Shown: positions 39,094 to 52,484, counted from the first letter of the stretch. The stretch is DNA of 64,000 nucleotides from Odontesthes bonariensis (GCF_027942865.1 NC_134510.1:15962743-16026742), one strand, 5' to 3'. Translations and numbers: made by a program. The notes: generated by a model not told the origin, from the sequence alone.

Positions 39094-39923
39094 TAAATAA
39101 ACTTTAGAGCTCATAGGGGGAGAGAGAGACAGGAGAGGGCTGAAGTCATCAGCGGGAGGGGAGTGAATGGGTCCTGCACGCAAAGCAGAAAAGCGCTGAA
39201 ACTGCGGAGATTCACTCTGGTTCAGCTGCGGCTCAGTTACAGCGAGCAGGAGGAGGTGCGCGTTTGACAGCAAGACCTTATAAACTGGTTTTGTAATTAT
39301 TACTGATGCTGATTCTGTGGTGGCTTTCACTTTCTTGTGTGCGTGCGCTTCAACTGATGCTGAGATGAAGTCGGGACACTCAAAGCGCCTGGTGTGTTAA
39401 ACGTATCCACACACCCCGGGACGCACGGCGCACCTCCGCTCAGAGAGACTGGGAGAGGGAGGGAGAGGTCAATTTGGAGTTCTACATATGGATCTATTAT
39501 CTGAGACTTTTTGTGAGTCACGCTAAATATTCGTTAATAATTATATTAATATTTCTGACACACTCTAGCTTACGTTTGATTGTGCTCCTGCGCGCAACAG
39601 ATGCCAGTCAAGCTTTTTTGTGCTTTTGGATGTTTTTTGAAGGGAATGTTCTCTACCGCCACAAGGATAACGGACCCCTGATTCAGTCTGTCTTTCTTGG
39701 CACTTATGTGGATCCTATCCAGGATGTTACAGTCTAAACGGCCCAGGCATCATTGGGCCACAGTACACTACCACCACCACATATCACCACATAGCTGGGC
39801 GTCCTGCTGTGTCTAGGAATTATCCACAATCAAGCCTCTGCTCCCGTCTGCGGGAAATTAACCGTGAAAAAGTGTTTTGGTGAATATTGACATTGGCTTT
39901 ACGAGTCTCATCTCTGGGCTACT
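39094..39923 (+). promoter_or_regulatory. rspo3: candidate rspo3 core promoter and 5' UTR
   Basis: A TATA-like TAAATAAAC at 39094-39102 follows the CT tract. The next 800 bp to the rspo3 ATG at 39924 contains CG-rich patches (for example 39410-39440) and no obvious splice junction pair. If transcription starts about 25-35 bp past the TATA-like site, the 5' UTR is about 800 nt and contains several upstream ATGs, including an 87-codon frame at 39474-39737. Placement of the start site is inferred. Confidence 0.35.
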
Positions 39924-42900
39924 ATGCAATTACAACTGATCTCCTTTGTTTTGATCATCTTGCACTGCATGGATTACACTGGTTGTCAGCCGCACAGCAG
40001 CCCCAGGCACCGGCAAAACAAACGTGAGTAGTGCAACATGCTGCTTCAAAGGAGATTTTTTTAATGTAGTTTTATCATGATTATATGAAACTGTTCATTT
40101 TATTTTTTTTTTTTAACTGAAGCTATGCTACTTTTCTGATTCACAAAATTATATGTTGCGTTAGTCTTCATTCTATTGCAAACAAAACTGAGGATACATT
40201 ATTGGTTATTTTCTAACTATCTTAATTAATGGCTGGCGATTGGTTCATTTTTTGGACTTGTAGGGTCGTCAAGCAATCTCTGAACAAACGCCCTGATTCA
40301 TTAATATATATAGGTTTTCTGAAGGTGACCAAACTAATTTCAGGAGTTTTTTTTTTAATTGTGCAAAAATAGTTTAGCATTTAGAGGCATTTTTGCAATA
40401 CTATAAAACCTTAGAACATCAATGCATCTAAATGTATTCTAAATACATCATCACCAATATCCACAGTGAGGTTACAAAATGTTGATTTATTCCAGTGCAG
40501 CGCTTAAACCTGTCACTTCATGGTTTCATCGCATGACCTACCGAGACAAACCGTAGACCTTTGTACTGTTATGTGCACTGCTCCTTTGAAGCTTAATTGG
40601 ATAAATTAATTGTCACCTGAAGCCCGCAGCTGCTGCTCCGCGCGCTGGGTCTTCTGCTTCTCGTCGCTCTCTAGCGGTGAGCGTTGAGGACTTCATGCGC
40701 ACTCTACACTGTCAGGGTATCAGAGCTGATCGGTGCTCAAGTGGATAATCACGCTTTAGTTCCCATATTTGGTGATGCAACGAGCCTGTTGGATTTATTT
40801 CCTTATACTGCAACAATTTATGGGGAAATGTTTCCTCTGATGTTGGATGGAATAGAGAGGGGTTCTGATGTGTGCCAGTCAGAATCTGAAATCATTTCCC
40901 ATCTCGATCTAGTAACTTCTCTAGCTGACAATAGGCTCCACTAAACGTAGGACATGTTCCATACTGAGTCTGCTGGTGTTTCATCTCTCATTTATCTCTC
41001 CGGGGTCCAACATTATGTCTCATCGCTTGGGCTGCGACCAGCTTTTTTTTTCCCATGACTCTATTTAAAAAGAATCAATAAAGTATATATTTTTTTTCTG
41101 TTCGGCCCACGCACACTTTATCACTGAGGGTCTCCAGATGTGCTCTGTGACTAACTCAGATAGAGAAGAGCAATGATAACTGGAATATTCCATGTATCAC
41201 TTGCCAGCATGGCTAAAAAACCGTCTGTGATCTACAATAATAGACCTTTAGAGTGATGTTTTATCCCTGCCACCTGGGACGGAAACTTTATGCAATGTCC
41301 CTCTCTCATCTCATCAGAGCTTAGATCTGCGCCGTGCATAGTTTTTGTTGTCCAATTCACCCCCTCCATTACTACTCTTTCGTCTGTGCTTGTACAGTAC
41401 AACACATTTATACATTAGCGTGACAGATCTATACATTGCATCACAAGTTTCCTCTAAACAACATTAAAGAGCCTCTTTACAGAAGATGAGCGATTTGATG
41501 GTCTACTTTGAGCAATCCTGGTTTCTTAAATTCCCCAAGATTACTTTGTAAGGAAAAAAAATCATATATATTCTAAATCTCTTAACGGGTATGCAGTAGG
41601 ATATACATGAAATATACTTTTTGCCTGAAAATGATCAAATCCTGCACTACTGAATAGATCATCAGGCAGGATGTGATTCAGCTCCACAGATAGGATGAGT
41701 ATTGAGGCAGTGCTTCATTTTTGCACGAGGAGCAATCTTCTGCCCTCCGCACTGACTCACTAACAATTAATTTATGTGTTTTTCTAAGTATCCAAACGTC
41801 CTCCTAGGATGTAAATATCTAACACTTTGCAAGATATCCCGGAGGATGGAGGGATTAGTTGGTGAAGGAGTGAAGGATTACAGACTTCAGAGGGAAAAAA
41901 GGGGGCAACAGTGAGAGGGGAGTCAATGACCATTCAGTTAATCGGCCAAAATTACCATGTAACAGACAGAGACCGAGTCCCGCACTTCCTGTCTGTGATG
42001 ATGCCTTAGAAAAATGAACGCCTGGCTGAGTATGTGCATCATGAAGGTATCAAATGAGTTGCAAAATAGAACTCAGAAGATGTAGATATCGAACAGTTTG
42101 TCCAAAATATTCTCCAATTCTGCTTCTATTTTGTTTAGTCAATCATTTTCCAGGAATCATTCATTTTCTGTTACTTTGCCGGAGTATTGTGCAAGATGCC
42201 GCTGACCATCTGAGGTTCCGCTGGTGCAAGTGCAAGGGCAGGGCCAAATTCCTGCATCTAATAGCGTCTGTGAATCAGGCCAGCTTGGCACGAACAGATA
42301 TGGGCAAATGGTCAACACTTGTGAAGAAAGTCAAGATATTTCAAACAAAGTTTCCATGATCAATGGTAAACTGGCAGCTAAATCCTAAACTGAGAAACAT
42401 GGCCAGTATACGCTTTTGGCATGTAGTGCTACGGCTAGAGAGGAAAGGCAATTCCTTGGGTCCCTACAGAGGTTCCTGGTATTTTACCAACCAAATGTGA
42501 CACATGCTCAAAATATCAACATGGTCAGCAAATGTGTAAAACATGAGATATCATACATATTGCTGACCACTGACTGTCACAGGTGACACTTCCCATGCAG
42601 TACTATTCGGATTTAACAAAAGATCGCACATCTAAGAGAGGTGTGCAGTATGCATGCAAAAATATGCTCTAACTGGAGCTAAAACCTTCACTGAACTTGT
42701 GAACGGCACGCAGCCTATCACTACATCTGGTGGTTTCTCAGGAATGACCCAAACTCTCTTTCTTGCTCCCCTTGGTGCTCTATCAGATACAGAGAAGGAT
42801 GCATTCATTATAAAAGTTTTTCCAAAACTTCTCAGGAGTATGCTAATAGCGCTGCTAATATCATTCAAAGTTTTCTGTAATCAACTCACAGATGCTATTA

Positions 42901-45900
42901 TTCTGACATAAAGTTGATGGAACTTGAGGGAACTTCAAATGTCTCAGACAAAAATATCAACAGCCAATTAAAATTATAAAAACCTTCAGAATCTTTGCAG
43001 TACAAAGTATGGTGAATAATCTCACAGATTCAAGTAAAAATGGGGATTTAATATACTGTATAAGCATGAAGGAAACATTGCCATATGCAGCAATGCAACA
43101 ATGCAGCGTACTTTAACTTTGTTCTTTAACATGACATTTCAGACTGTTTCCATAATTGCAATGAAAGACGTTCATGGAACGTACATCATGCATGTTAAAA
43201 TTCCTCCTCGACCTCCTAGCTCAAAACATTTTAAATGATTTTCAAAATGTTCTAACCTATTTGGTGTGTGGGACAAGTTCTGCCACATACAGTTGCAGTA
43301 TATTTTATATTCTATATTTTATTATGTATCACCTGAAGGAGTGATATGTGAGATGTAACACTTGTGCTGATGGTGATGCAGTTCACTGGAGACAAGGCAT
43401 GCAGAATGGTTCCATAGAACAAAGACAAAAGGTTTTCATCAACTGTAGTGAAGTTACAATCTGTAATATCTTATCCCTGATAATGTCTGTGTGTAACATG
43501 GACAAAAGTGGCAGACAAATCTTAGTTTGTGACATTAAAATTTAAATAAAAGTATTTTAAATATGTTCGGTTGGACTCATGACACTCGGCATATGGCAGC
43601 TTTATGATACAGCATTTTGTCTTGAGGTCTCAGCATGTGTAGATACATTGGATGGTCCTCTCTTCCTTTTGGCCTTTTTAGTCAGCAAAACAAGATGAAA
43701 CCTTGCAGAAATAGGACACAGATACATTTTTATTTTTTTCTAAGTATGTCCATCCGTAAGGATGGAAATAAACTCTAAAAAATTGGAAAAAGAAAGGTCT
43801 CCAACACTTAACTGGTTTACAGTGGCTGGTCAAATGCCAGGATGTATGAATTTAGTTATTATTTGACTTTCATGTAGTCATTTTGACATTTGAGTTGACA
43901 TAATGTACCTGACATGAAACACTTCCTCCTGCTCCTGTCAACAGAGATCTCTGGTGTGAGTTCAGGGTGCCAGCAGGGTGGCTGCCTGACCTGCTCTGAC
44001 TATAATGGCTGTCTGTCCTGCAAGCCGCGATTCTTCATGCATTTGGAGAGGATCGGGATGAGGCAGATCGGGGTGTGCATGACTTCCTGTCCGTCAGGTT
44101 TTTACGGCACTCGTACCCCAGAGAGAAGCACCTGTACAAGTGAGTTAGAATGAGCAACCAACTGGACTCTTTTTGGTGGAATGATTACAGTGTATTGATA
44201 ACAACATTCATTACGCTGAACATATCCCAATTTGAACTGACTCAATTAGAAAATCAATGTAAGTGTGATATTGGTTCCCTTTGTCGTTTGTTGCTGTTTA
44301 AGAGGTTGGCAATAACGAGTCAATGTAATTTAAATTACAGTCTTGTTGCAAAGGCACACAGACAAGTATGTGTTTAACTTAAGTATGTGTTTAACTTGTG
44401 TTTAATTACATGTGGCATTAGTACACCAATGTCTCTCTGGCTTTGACTAAAAATGTTTCCCCCTCATAAACACTTTTTTTGCAAGCAAACTTTAACAAAC
44501 TATAATGCAGCATTATGGATTAATATACTCAAAAATCTTCCTCTTATTGGTTATCCCGATGAGTGTCTTTTCATTTGGCAACATTCAATTAAATGAAGCA
44601 CTGCTCTAGGTAGAAATACTGATCACATGCCAGCAAGAGAAATATCAACCTGCCTACAGTTTCTTGATATGTATTTGCAGCCAGACGTGCGTACACTGAC
44701 ACATATACTGAAACCCTGTATGCTCAATTCACAGAACGCACATTGTAACTTGGCCGGTTTAAATTAACGGTGGTGGTGTGTCTGTGTTTCTCTGTCAGAG
44801 TGTAGGTCGGAGTGCGACTCTTGCTTCAACAGGAACTTCTGCACGCGCTGTCGGGCAGGATTCTACCTTTCTGTGGGCAAGTGCCAGCAGAACTGCCCTG
44901 AGGGCATGAGCCCCAGCGACACACAGAAGGAATGTGTCCCCAGTGAGTGCTCTCATTTCAAATTACCCACGGATGGGTATAAAACATGGCTTTTAACTCC
45001 TTTGATTATTCCAGCACACAGCATGTTAAACATCAGAGACGTGTCTGTGTTTGCAGGGTGCCCTGCTGATTGTGAATCGTGTGCAAACAGCGAGACATGT
45101 ACGCAGTGCCGTCCGGGCTTTTACCAGCTGAGCGGGAGGTGCTACCACATCTGTCCAGATGAATATGAGCCCAATGACAAACTCATGGAGTGCACACCAC
45201 AAGGTCAGTCAAGTGTGAGTGTGTGCTGAGGTGCACGTTTTGGGCCCATCTTACAGAATGGCAGGAAGCTTGAAAGAAGGAGTTTAACCCCATTTTGAGG
45301 CTTCAGAAAACGTTTCCCATCCTTACCACTCCCTCTCCATGTTTTCCCTGTCAGTGCACTGCGAGGTGGGTGAGTGGAGCGAGTGGAGCTCCTGCTCTAA
45401 GCTCGGCAGAACCTGTGGCTTCAAACGGGGTCAGGAGACCCGCACAAGGCAGGTCCTGCAGTATCCAACCCCTTTTGGCAGACCCTGCCCTGAGATCTCT
45501 GAGATCAAAGAATGTCTGGTCAAGAAGAGGAAATGTCCAGGTAAAGAAAACATACTGTTGCAAAGTCGCTATGTTTCTGTGTCCAAAGGATGTGTCAGAT
45601 CCTGACTGAAGGCCCCTCTGACCTTGCATATGAACCCTAAGTGTAGAAAAAGTCCGTAGTAATTGCTGCTGACCCGTCCCGCTCTCAGCCGACATAGTAT
45701 TTGTGACACATGGCACGACTTCAGCTCTCTATGAATTCCAGACCATGCTGCTTCAGCTTGTACAACCAGAGCGAGACGGTCTTCCGCTCAGGACTATGAC
45801 TGTTTACTCAGAGGACTGTCATTGTGGCTGGAGTGAGGATAGTGCGTGGGGAACACACATGTGTGATGTTGCAATGGATATGTTGTGTGTTTTCCCACCA

Positions 45901-48900
45901 GACCTCTTTGGATATTAAACAGTGAAACCACTTTCTGTGCTCTTTGTAAACAGGGAATTGCGTGATCATTTCCAATGAATAGAGTGAAAACTGCTTGCAG
46001 ACGGACTTGTCTCTTTATAAAATCTGATGCTGTGCTGCATTTACGATTGCCTTGAGTTTTGTGTGTGCGTGCGTGTGTTTGTGTGTGTGTGTGGTTAGTG
46101 AGGTGGTTGGAGGCTACGGCTGGTTGTTTTTTGGCCAGGGCTCTGTAGTGTTAAATGACAGATCGCAGACAGGGTAGGAGGCTGAGATCCAGCCCCCTGG
46201 GGCCTCACACTTACAGAACAAACACTGTGTGTGTATGGGTACGTAAATGTGTGTCAATGTGTGTCAATGTGTGTGTGTGATGCAGCAAAAAGCGGTTGAC
46301 TCTGGAGCAGAAACAGCCAGCTCAACATCAACATCCTCCCCTTGGGAGGCACGCGGTGACCAGAGGATCAGTTTTGGTTTATCCCCACAGCTGCCAATAC
46401 ACATACACATACACATACGCAAACTCTCACTCTTGAACACACACTAATGCATACACAGTTCCAGATACAGATCCACCCTCTCCATTTCAAACAAGTTAGA
46501 CAACTGCACAAATTCTCACTTGCACACATTCCGACATAGATACACTCATTCCAACTTTGTCTCGCTGGAATAACTACACAGCAGGTCATTTGTGAGGAGA
46601 GACAACGGGGGTTGACATGATTTGTAAGGCGAACTGTGAAATGTGCCCTCTGTCACCCTTTCACTCATCCTCTATCTGCATCTGTCCACTGATCTGTTCC
46701 CCATCCTCATACCCCACACACACACACACACACACAAACACAAGAACACACACTCCCTGCCACACCAAAGAAAACAGAGATCACCCTTTTAAGCTCCCTG
46801 TTGGCGTTTGCAGTCAGTCAGGTCGGGGCCAAGACTTTAGGAGAGATTCGACAGCTACTGATCTTACCAGTACCTGGTGAAATGGATATGAGGAAAAACA
46901 AAGAGGAAAGAAAGAAAGATGTTTGAGCAAACACATTGAACAGACCCTGCTTATCGACTTTATCCTTACATGTGATTACCCAGTTGCCCCATCTCCAAAG
47001 ATTCTCCAGTGAATGAGAGCTAATTATCTGCCTTGGCGCATCCTCTCCTCACTGTTTACGTTCTGCACACGCTAGGGGGTCAGTGGCCCGACCTCAGAGA
47101 ACCTCCAGTAATCCTCCAGCAGACCTCCGACACTGATACATCCTTCTCCTCATCCTCTTCCTTTCCTCCTCTTTTGCACTTTCTCCTTTTGGCTTCACCC
47201 CCACCACATCTGCACTGCATCTCATCTTCCTGTTGCTGTCTTTGTTACATTGTCTTCCACATAGTCCTTAGCTCACACACATACACATAAATGTTCATAT
47301 GTATACACATGTACATTTATATACATATGTGTGTGTGTATATATATATGTATTCATTCAACTCATCATGAAATTAAACTTTTCTAAATGAAATATAACTT
47401 CATTCTTAAATAAAACTTCAAAATAAGTGTCTAACATTACGACAGATATCAACGTTATACCTCCCTGCATGCATGTAACCTACTAGCACTTTGGATCGCC
47501 TTGTTGCTGAGAAGTGCTATATAAATAAATTTCACTTCACTTCACTTCACTACTAAAATATGTTCCATACTGAACGTTACAGTATTAATAGAAGGCCCTC
47601 TCTCAGAATCAGCGGTCACTTTTGAAATAATAATATAATAGATAATATTGTATTCAAAGCCATTCTATCTTTAAGAAAGGATAAGTGTGTTTTCGCCTGC
47701 CCATTGAATATCAAACTTTAGCCAGTTGGTGTATCTTTTTCATCAACCTGAACACTGGTAGCTGTGAACAAATGATCTGAAATGAAAATTTTAGTAAATC
47801 ATTTGCTATATCTGTAAACAAACATATACATTTAAAGCTGTCATTCCTGGAAGACAGTTTGAGTTGCTGGAAGCTACTCTTCACATGGCTCAATCCATAT
47901 ATTCGATGCACAAAGGTCATGCAATTGATCCTCTTGTTTTGCACTATAAACTGTAACCTAACTATGTATTTAAACTAACTATTTATTTAAGGATAACAAT
48001 CTGCAGTTCTACAGGACAACTCGTATGTGTTTTAAATTGCTGCAAAAGCTGTAAAACTGTAGCAAACATACATTACTTATAAGCCTGCTCTGCCGTCCAG
48101 CATTATCTGCAAATGTCAGATGTTCACACACATTCTCATTCACGTCCTTCCCTGTCAAGTTAATTCTGGCTAATGGGTTCTTTGATAGACCTGCTCTTCA
48201 TCCCTCTATCTCTGTGGCCGGGTGGACCGTATGCCCTCTGAAAATCTGAACCCCGGTTAACTCCCACACAGAGAGAGAAACACACACCTATTACACACAA
48301 AGATTATTACAGCTAAGCAACATACCACCAGTCAGTCAGACCAGAGTATGAGGGTGTTGTTCACACCCACAACCCCCCTCATGACATCCTGGCAGCCATG
48401 CGGCAGGCATTCCACTTGTGGGACAACCCATAGCCTTTAATCCTGGCCTGGCTCCCGCCAAAAGCTCTCCGGACGACAGAACGCCTGCCACAGAGGATGT
48501 ACCATAAAACACACAGTGGCCCTCTAACCTCACATACACAAACACACACACATGTAGACACTAATTTCCCCTTTACCCTCAACGGCCCTCTGGTCTCTCA
48601 TTTGATCTCCATCTGCCTGCTACTCTCACCTTGTTCCTTGTTCTTTTGTGAATCTAACATCCTCTATAGTTCTCTTTCCTTGGCTTTGGCCTGCACAGTG
48701 TGAGGTGTACTGTTCAGTAAAGCCCCCCTCTGTGCTCTCAGCACAGTTTAGGCCTCTTCTTTGTGACTGTGCTGTAACCGGCTTCTGTAAGTTACGTTTG
48801 AGTTTCAGACAGTTCATCAGGTCCAAGCCAGTGTTTATAATCGCTTTAACCATGCTGGGATTTCGAGTGAATTGCACGAGATGAAAAAGAGAATAAGAGA

Positions 48901-51900
48901 TTTCTGCACATATTTCCTCTCAATAACAAGAGATCATGTGAGACTTGTATTTGATACCTAAATTTGTTATTTGTATATGCACTAATTGTGTGAAGATTTC
49001 TTTTACCGTAGTTGCCATGGTAAATCTTATGTGGCACATCTAATCTTGAGTGTAGCATGACGTGGTTCAAAAGAGCAAGAACAGAATCACAAGACGTACC
49101 AGGAGTGACAGTGTGAGTGATGAGTGACTTCAGGTTGCCACGGCTCTCTCACTGTACACCTTTGGTGTAGTTTTGGGCTTTCTTTTATGAGCTGCAGAAG
49201 GTGCCCATAGATTTGGTGTTCGGTAAATGTTTCTCTTGCCTCCCAACTGCAGCAGCTAAATGAACTGTAACAACAGTAAAACAATCAAATCTTTTTTTGC
49301 TGAGAATTTGGTGGCTCTTATAAATATCACTTAGGACATTAAGAGCACATAGACTGATTTATTGGTTTATCATTTTTATCCGAATGTCTTCTAACTAGAT
49401 TCCAATACTACAAGTTTTTTGTTTTATTTATTAGTCTGATAAAAAAATAAAATAACTAATAAATGAATAAAAAATGTTTATTCTTGGTATTGCTTTTAAG
49501 ACGTCTTCATATCTATGGTCAGAAGTGCTCTGTTTTAGCTGTCTCTTTAAGACAACTCTATTGAGAGGCCTGGGCTGCTCTGATTGGACTAAAACCTCAC
49601 AAAGTAGAGACAAGGCAGGCATTGCACACACGTTTCGTGACTTAATGGAAGAAGAGTCTGAACAGCCAAGAGAGGTTATGCTTGAAATTTGTTTCCAGCA
49701 GCATTATCATTATCACAAGTTAATTATCTTAAAATCTTGAGATATAACGATGCTTGTCTTGTAGTGATAAATGGTTAATTTTGTCATTAACTCAAGACAA
49801 CAAGAATTGTTTAGTCATGAAAACAGGGTACAGTAATACATTTTGTTAGTTCAGCGCAGGGAAGTTTGTTTTCCCATCACCACAAACAGTGGGATCGCCT
49901 GAAAGGCAGCTACTGGCTGTAGTGAAGCGGAGTTGGTGAAATTCTTATCCATGCAACAGATGTCACTGTCAGTGGTCAAGGGCAAACATTTACGAAACTC
50001 AGTGCAGCAAACACAATTAAACATGCATGCGTGACTCAATGTCGTAGATCCTCCCCAACTGTCATGACAGGAACCCCTCATTTTCTAGCTCACCCTGCGC
50101 CAGCCTGTGATCTCAAGAAACCAAAGCTCATTTTCCCATCATAAAAGGTGACCACATGCCATGATCTCGAGAGATTGAAAAACTAAGAAAACATTTCTTG
50201 GAAAAAAAAACTTAAATCAACTTATTATCATGCAAAGTGAGCTTTGTTATCTCAAGATGTAATGTAGCCACTCTTGGCTTCTGTACCTTTCAGACAGTGG
50301 AGGAGGAAAAGAATAACTCCCTTTCATTTAGACTCTGGCCTTTGACACTTAGCGAACGGTTAGCATGAACAAAAAATTTATAAAGTGGAAACATCTTGAA
50401 AAAACTTGCCAGACAACGTTATGTGCTAAGTTTATTTCAATCACTGCACCCAGCAGCCAAGTAATAGAATAGAATAGAATAGAATACATTTTGTTTGGTG
50501 TATCAAACCATGGAAGATAGCCAAGCTAGCTGTTGTTTCCTGTCTTAACACTAACCTACAATAACAGCCTAATGGAAACAGTTCAACACTAATCAGATCT
50601 ATGGGCTTATAAGAGTAGTTTGCTCTTCTCATCTATCTGAAGAAAGTTATATCAACACAAAGTTCCACCTCCTAACATTACTGGAAGATCATAAGTTGTT
50701 CCATAAACCAACCTCACAGCAAGTCTGGAATTTTTTTAATTATTCATGACAAGTTGACATTTGGGAATGTGCTAAATGTCTATTGAAAATGTTCCAAAAC
50801 CTCTAAAGGTGTCTTATTTTGGGACCACTGTACACATGTCAACATACAGTTTACAAAAAGCCCATCAGAAACGGTTCCAAGTAACCAAAAGCAGGTTGGT
50901 TGGATAAACACTTTCCTAATCATCTCAGTACTGGCACGGATTGGGTTTCTCCTTTGGTTCAACCAAAGCACTGGGGCTACAGTATGACTAATCCACTGAA
51001 CTTGTAAATAGTTATGGTGTTAGGACAGAGAAAACAATGAGAGCGAAGGGGACTTCCTGTGTTTATAGAGGACAGGGGGCATACCCTGGATGAGTCAGTA
51101 GACCAGATTACTCCATCTATCCATCAGTCCATCCATCCATGAAACCAGCTCCCTTCCCTATCACTGATATGATTCTGTTTTGCTTAAATCATTCGCTGTC
51201 ATACAGAGAAGACATGAACACTGCAGCGTCCATACCATCCATCTCCTATTCTGTTTTATGTTCAGGATGTCTAGAAGTTTAAACACAGTAGGTAAGAAGA
51301 TATTTGTTTCACAAGCATAAAATGTGTAGGTCAGACTTGCTTCCTGGCCCAAGCAGAATTCTGCCTCAATTAACGCACACAGGGGGTGAAGTAAGGGTTG
51401 CGGGGAAACATAAAGCGGACATTAGAGAGACAGAGATCTCTCTTTTCCTCTCTCCCTATGTCTGTGCCTACTGCCTACTTCAGCAGTTTCACAATCCCCA
51501 ACCGGCCAGCCAACAGCCAAGCAGGCCGTACTGCTCCGTTCCACTCACACATGAGCGGCAGCAGTACAACAACAGGAAAGGGCCTCCTCTGCTTTCACTC
51601 GCAGGTCCTGTCTCCAACCTCCCTGAGGGTAGATCTTGTTATTATCATTAATAACTGTGGCTCGAGCAGAGATAAACCTTCAGCATTCCAAAACTCTCTG
51701 TTTTGTTTATGAGATGGTGTTGCAAGAACAGATAAATTGGGGGTTTATTTAAAGGCTTTCTATTTTGGACAAAGGTCTGCTCATCCCGGGCACAATGCCA
51801 TAGCAGCTACAAGTATGGCTTCGATCTGTGGTCATATACTGACATCTAGTGGTGAAATGTCATAATCGCTTCCTTTAGGGAAACTGCAGCCTGGGATATG

Positions 51901-52484
51901 TTCGCAATCATTTTCTACTTTTGTTGATGGTTTCTTGAACATTTTTTTCTTTCTTACACACAGGTTGTTGTATTAATTGGAGGATTAATCTGAACAAATT
52001 AAAAAATAAATAAAAATTGTCCTGCTATTAAAGCAATAATCTTGAAATTGAATGTGTTTGAGACTTCTATTTTGGACATTTTTTTTCAGTCATTGTATCA
52101 ATTTGTCAATTTTTCTTTTTCAATATCTGGCATTTTATCTTTAATCTGCACTGGTGTCCTTACATTCTTGCTAAGAAAATTTTCCTTGTCTGATACTTCG
52201 TCCTGAAAGTGGTGTAAAACCTCATCAACTCAACCAAATTACAAATCTTCACTTTTTCATCTCCTTTATTTCCAGGAGGGCGGAGAAACCCGGAGCGAAG
52301 CGGGAAAAGGAATCGCAACAGCCGCAAAGACAAGGACAGCCAAGGGGGGCGAAGGGAGAGGAAGAGGGATAGGCAGCAAGACAGGGACACAGGTGAACGT
52401 GAAGACTCTGATAACAGGAACAAAACAGAGCACAGGCACCGCAGAGGCCATGATGTCGCTCCAGGCGACAGCATTGTGCAGTAA
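39924..52484 (+). CDS. rspo3: R-spondin 3 (secreted Wnt agonist), six coding exons, three furin-like repeats
   Basis: Coding exons: 39924-40023, 43945-44139, 44799-44942, 45057-45203, 45355-45540, 52276-52484. All junctions are GT-AG and all introns are phase 1; the joined frame is 326 codons. Order: signal peptide (about 1-21, starting MQLQLISFVLI), furin-like repeat 1 (about 40-98), repeat 2 (99-146), an extra repeat 3 (147-195), thrombospondin type-1 domain (about 197-257, with WSEW), then a basic Arg/Lys-rich tail (259-326). R-spondins bind ZNRF3/RNF43 through repeat 1 and LGR4/5/6 through repeat 2, stabilising Frizzled/LRP6. The repeat-1 contacts equivalent to RSPO1 R66 and Q71 are R69 and Q74; the repeat-2 phenylalanines are F108 and F112. 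Identity to human RSPO3 is clear in all shared domains. The odd feature is repeat 3. Confidence 0.95.
40024..43944 (+). other. rspo3: rspo3 intron 1
   Basis: It starts GTGAGTAG and ends CCTGTCAACAG. About 3.9 kb, AT-rich. Open frames near 40684, 42054 and 42654 have no recognised similarity and lack splice support. First introns of developmental genes often hold enhancers, but none can be identified by eye. Confidence 0.85.
45057..45203 (+). CDS. rspo3: rspo3 exon 4: extra furin-like repeat
   Basis: A 147-nt exon, phase 1 at both ends, flanked by TTTGCAG and GTCAGT. It encodes eight cysteines (C148, C152, C155, C161, C164, C175, C179, C192). Their spacing is exactly that of repeat 2 in the preceding 144-nt exon (C100, C104, C107, C113, C116, C127, C131, C144). 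The LGR-contact phenylalanines of repeat 2 (F108, F112) are replaced by A156 and T160. This is best read as a tandem exon duplication of repeat 2 that has diverged. Mammalian RSPO3 passes straight from repeat 2 to the TSP1 domain. Confidence 0.9.
46714..46738. repeat. (CA)n microsatellite
   Basis: An uninterrupted CA run of about 12 units, followed by imperfect CA-rich sequence to about 46752. Confidence 0.8.
47484..47550 (+). repeat. retroposon 3' tail with (TTCAC)n
   Basis: The tract TAGCACTTTGG, then GAGAAGTGCTATATAAATAA followed by four TTCAC units, is the usual 3' end of L2-like LINEs or SINEs using their tail. Only the tail is present, so it is an extremely 5'-truncated insertion. Confidence 0.6.
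50463..50487. repeat. (ATAGA)n pentanucleotide microsatellite
   Basis: Four to five tandem ATAGA units followed by ATACATTTTG. This may be the tail of an eroded retroposon. Confidence 0.7.

Larger units (their letters stand above)
45541..52275 (+). other. rspo3: rspo3 intron 5 (6.7 kb) with microsatellites and a LINE/SINE tail
   Basis: It starts GTAAAG and ends TTTATTTCCAG. It contains GT-rich tracts (about 46060-46094 and 46228-46282), an ACACAT run (about 46399-46420), a CA tract (about 46714-46738), TG/TA repeats (about 47328-47349), a retroposon tail at 47484-47550, and an (ATAGA)n tract at 50463-50487. No additional exon recognised. Confidence 0.8.

Noticed and set aside
38959-39330. 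123-codon minus-strand frame with a long Arg/Glu/Asp repeat
   Set aside because: Translation of the CT/CTCTGT microsatellite; not a gene.
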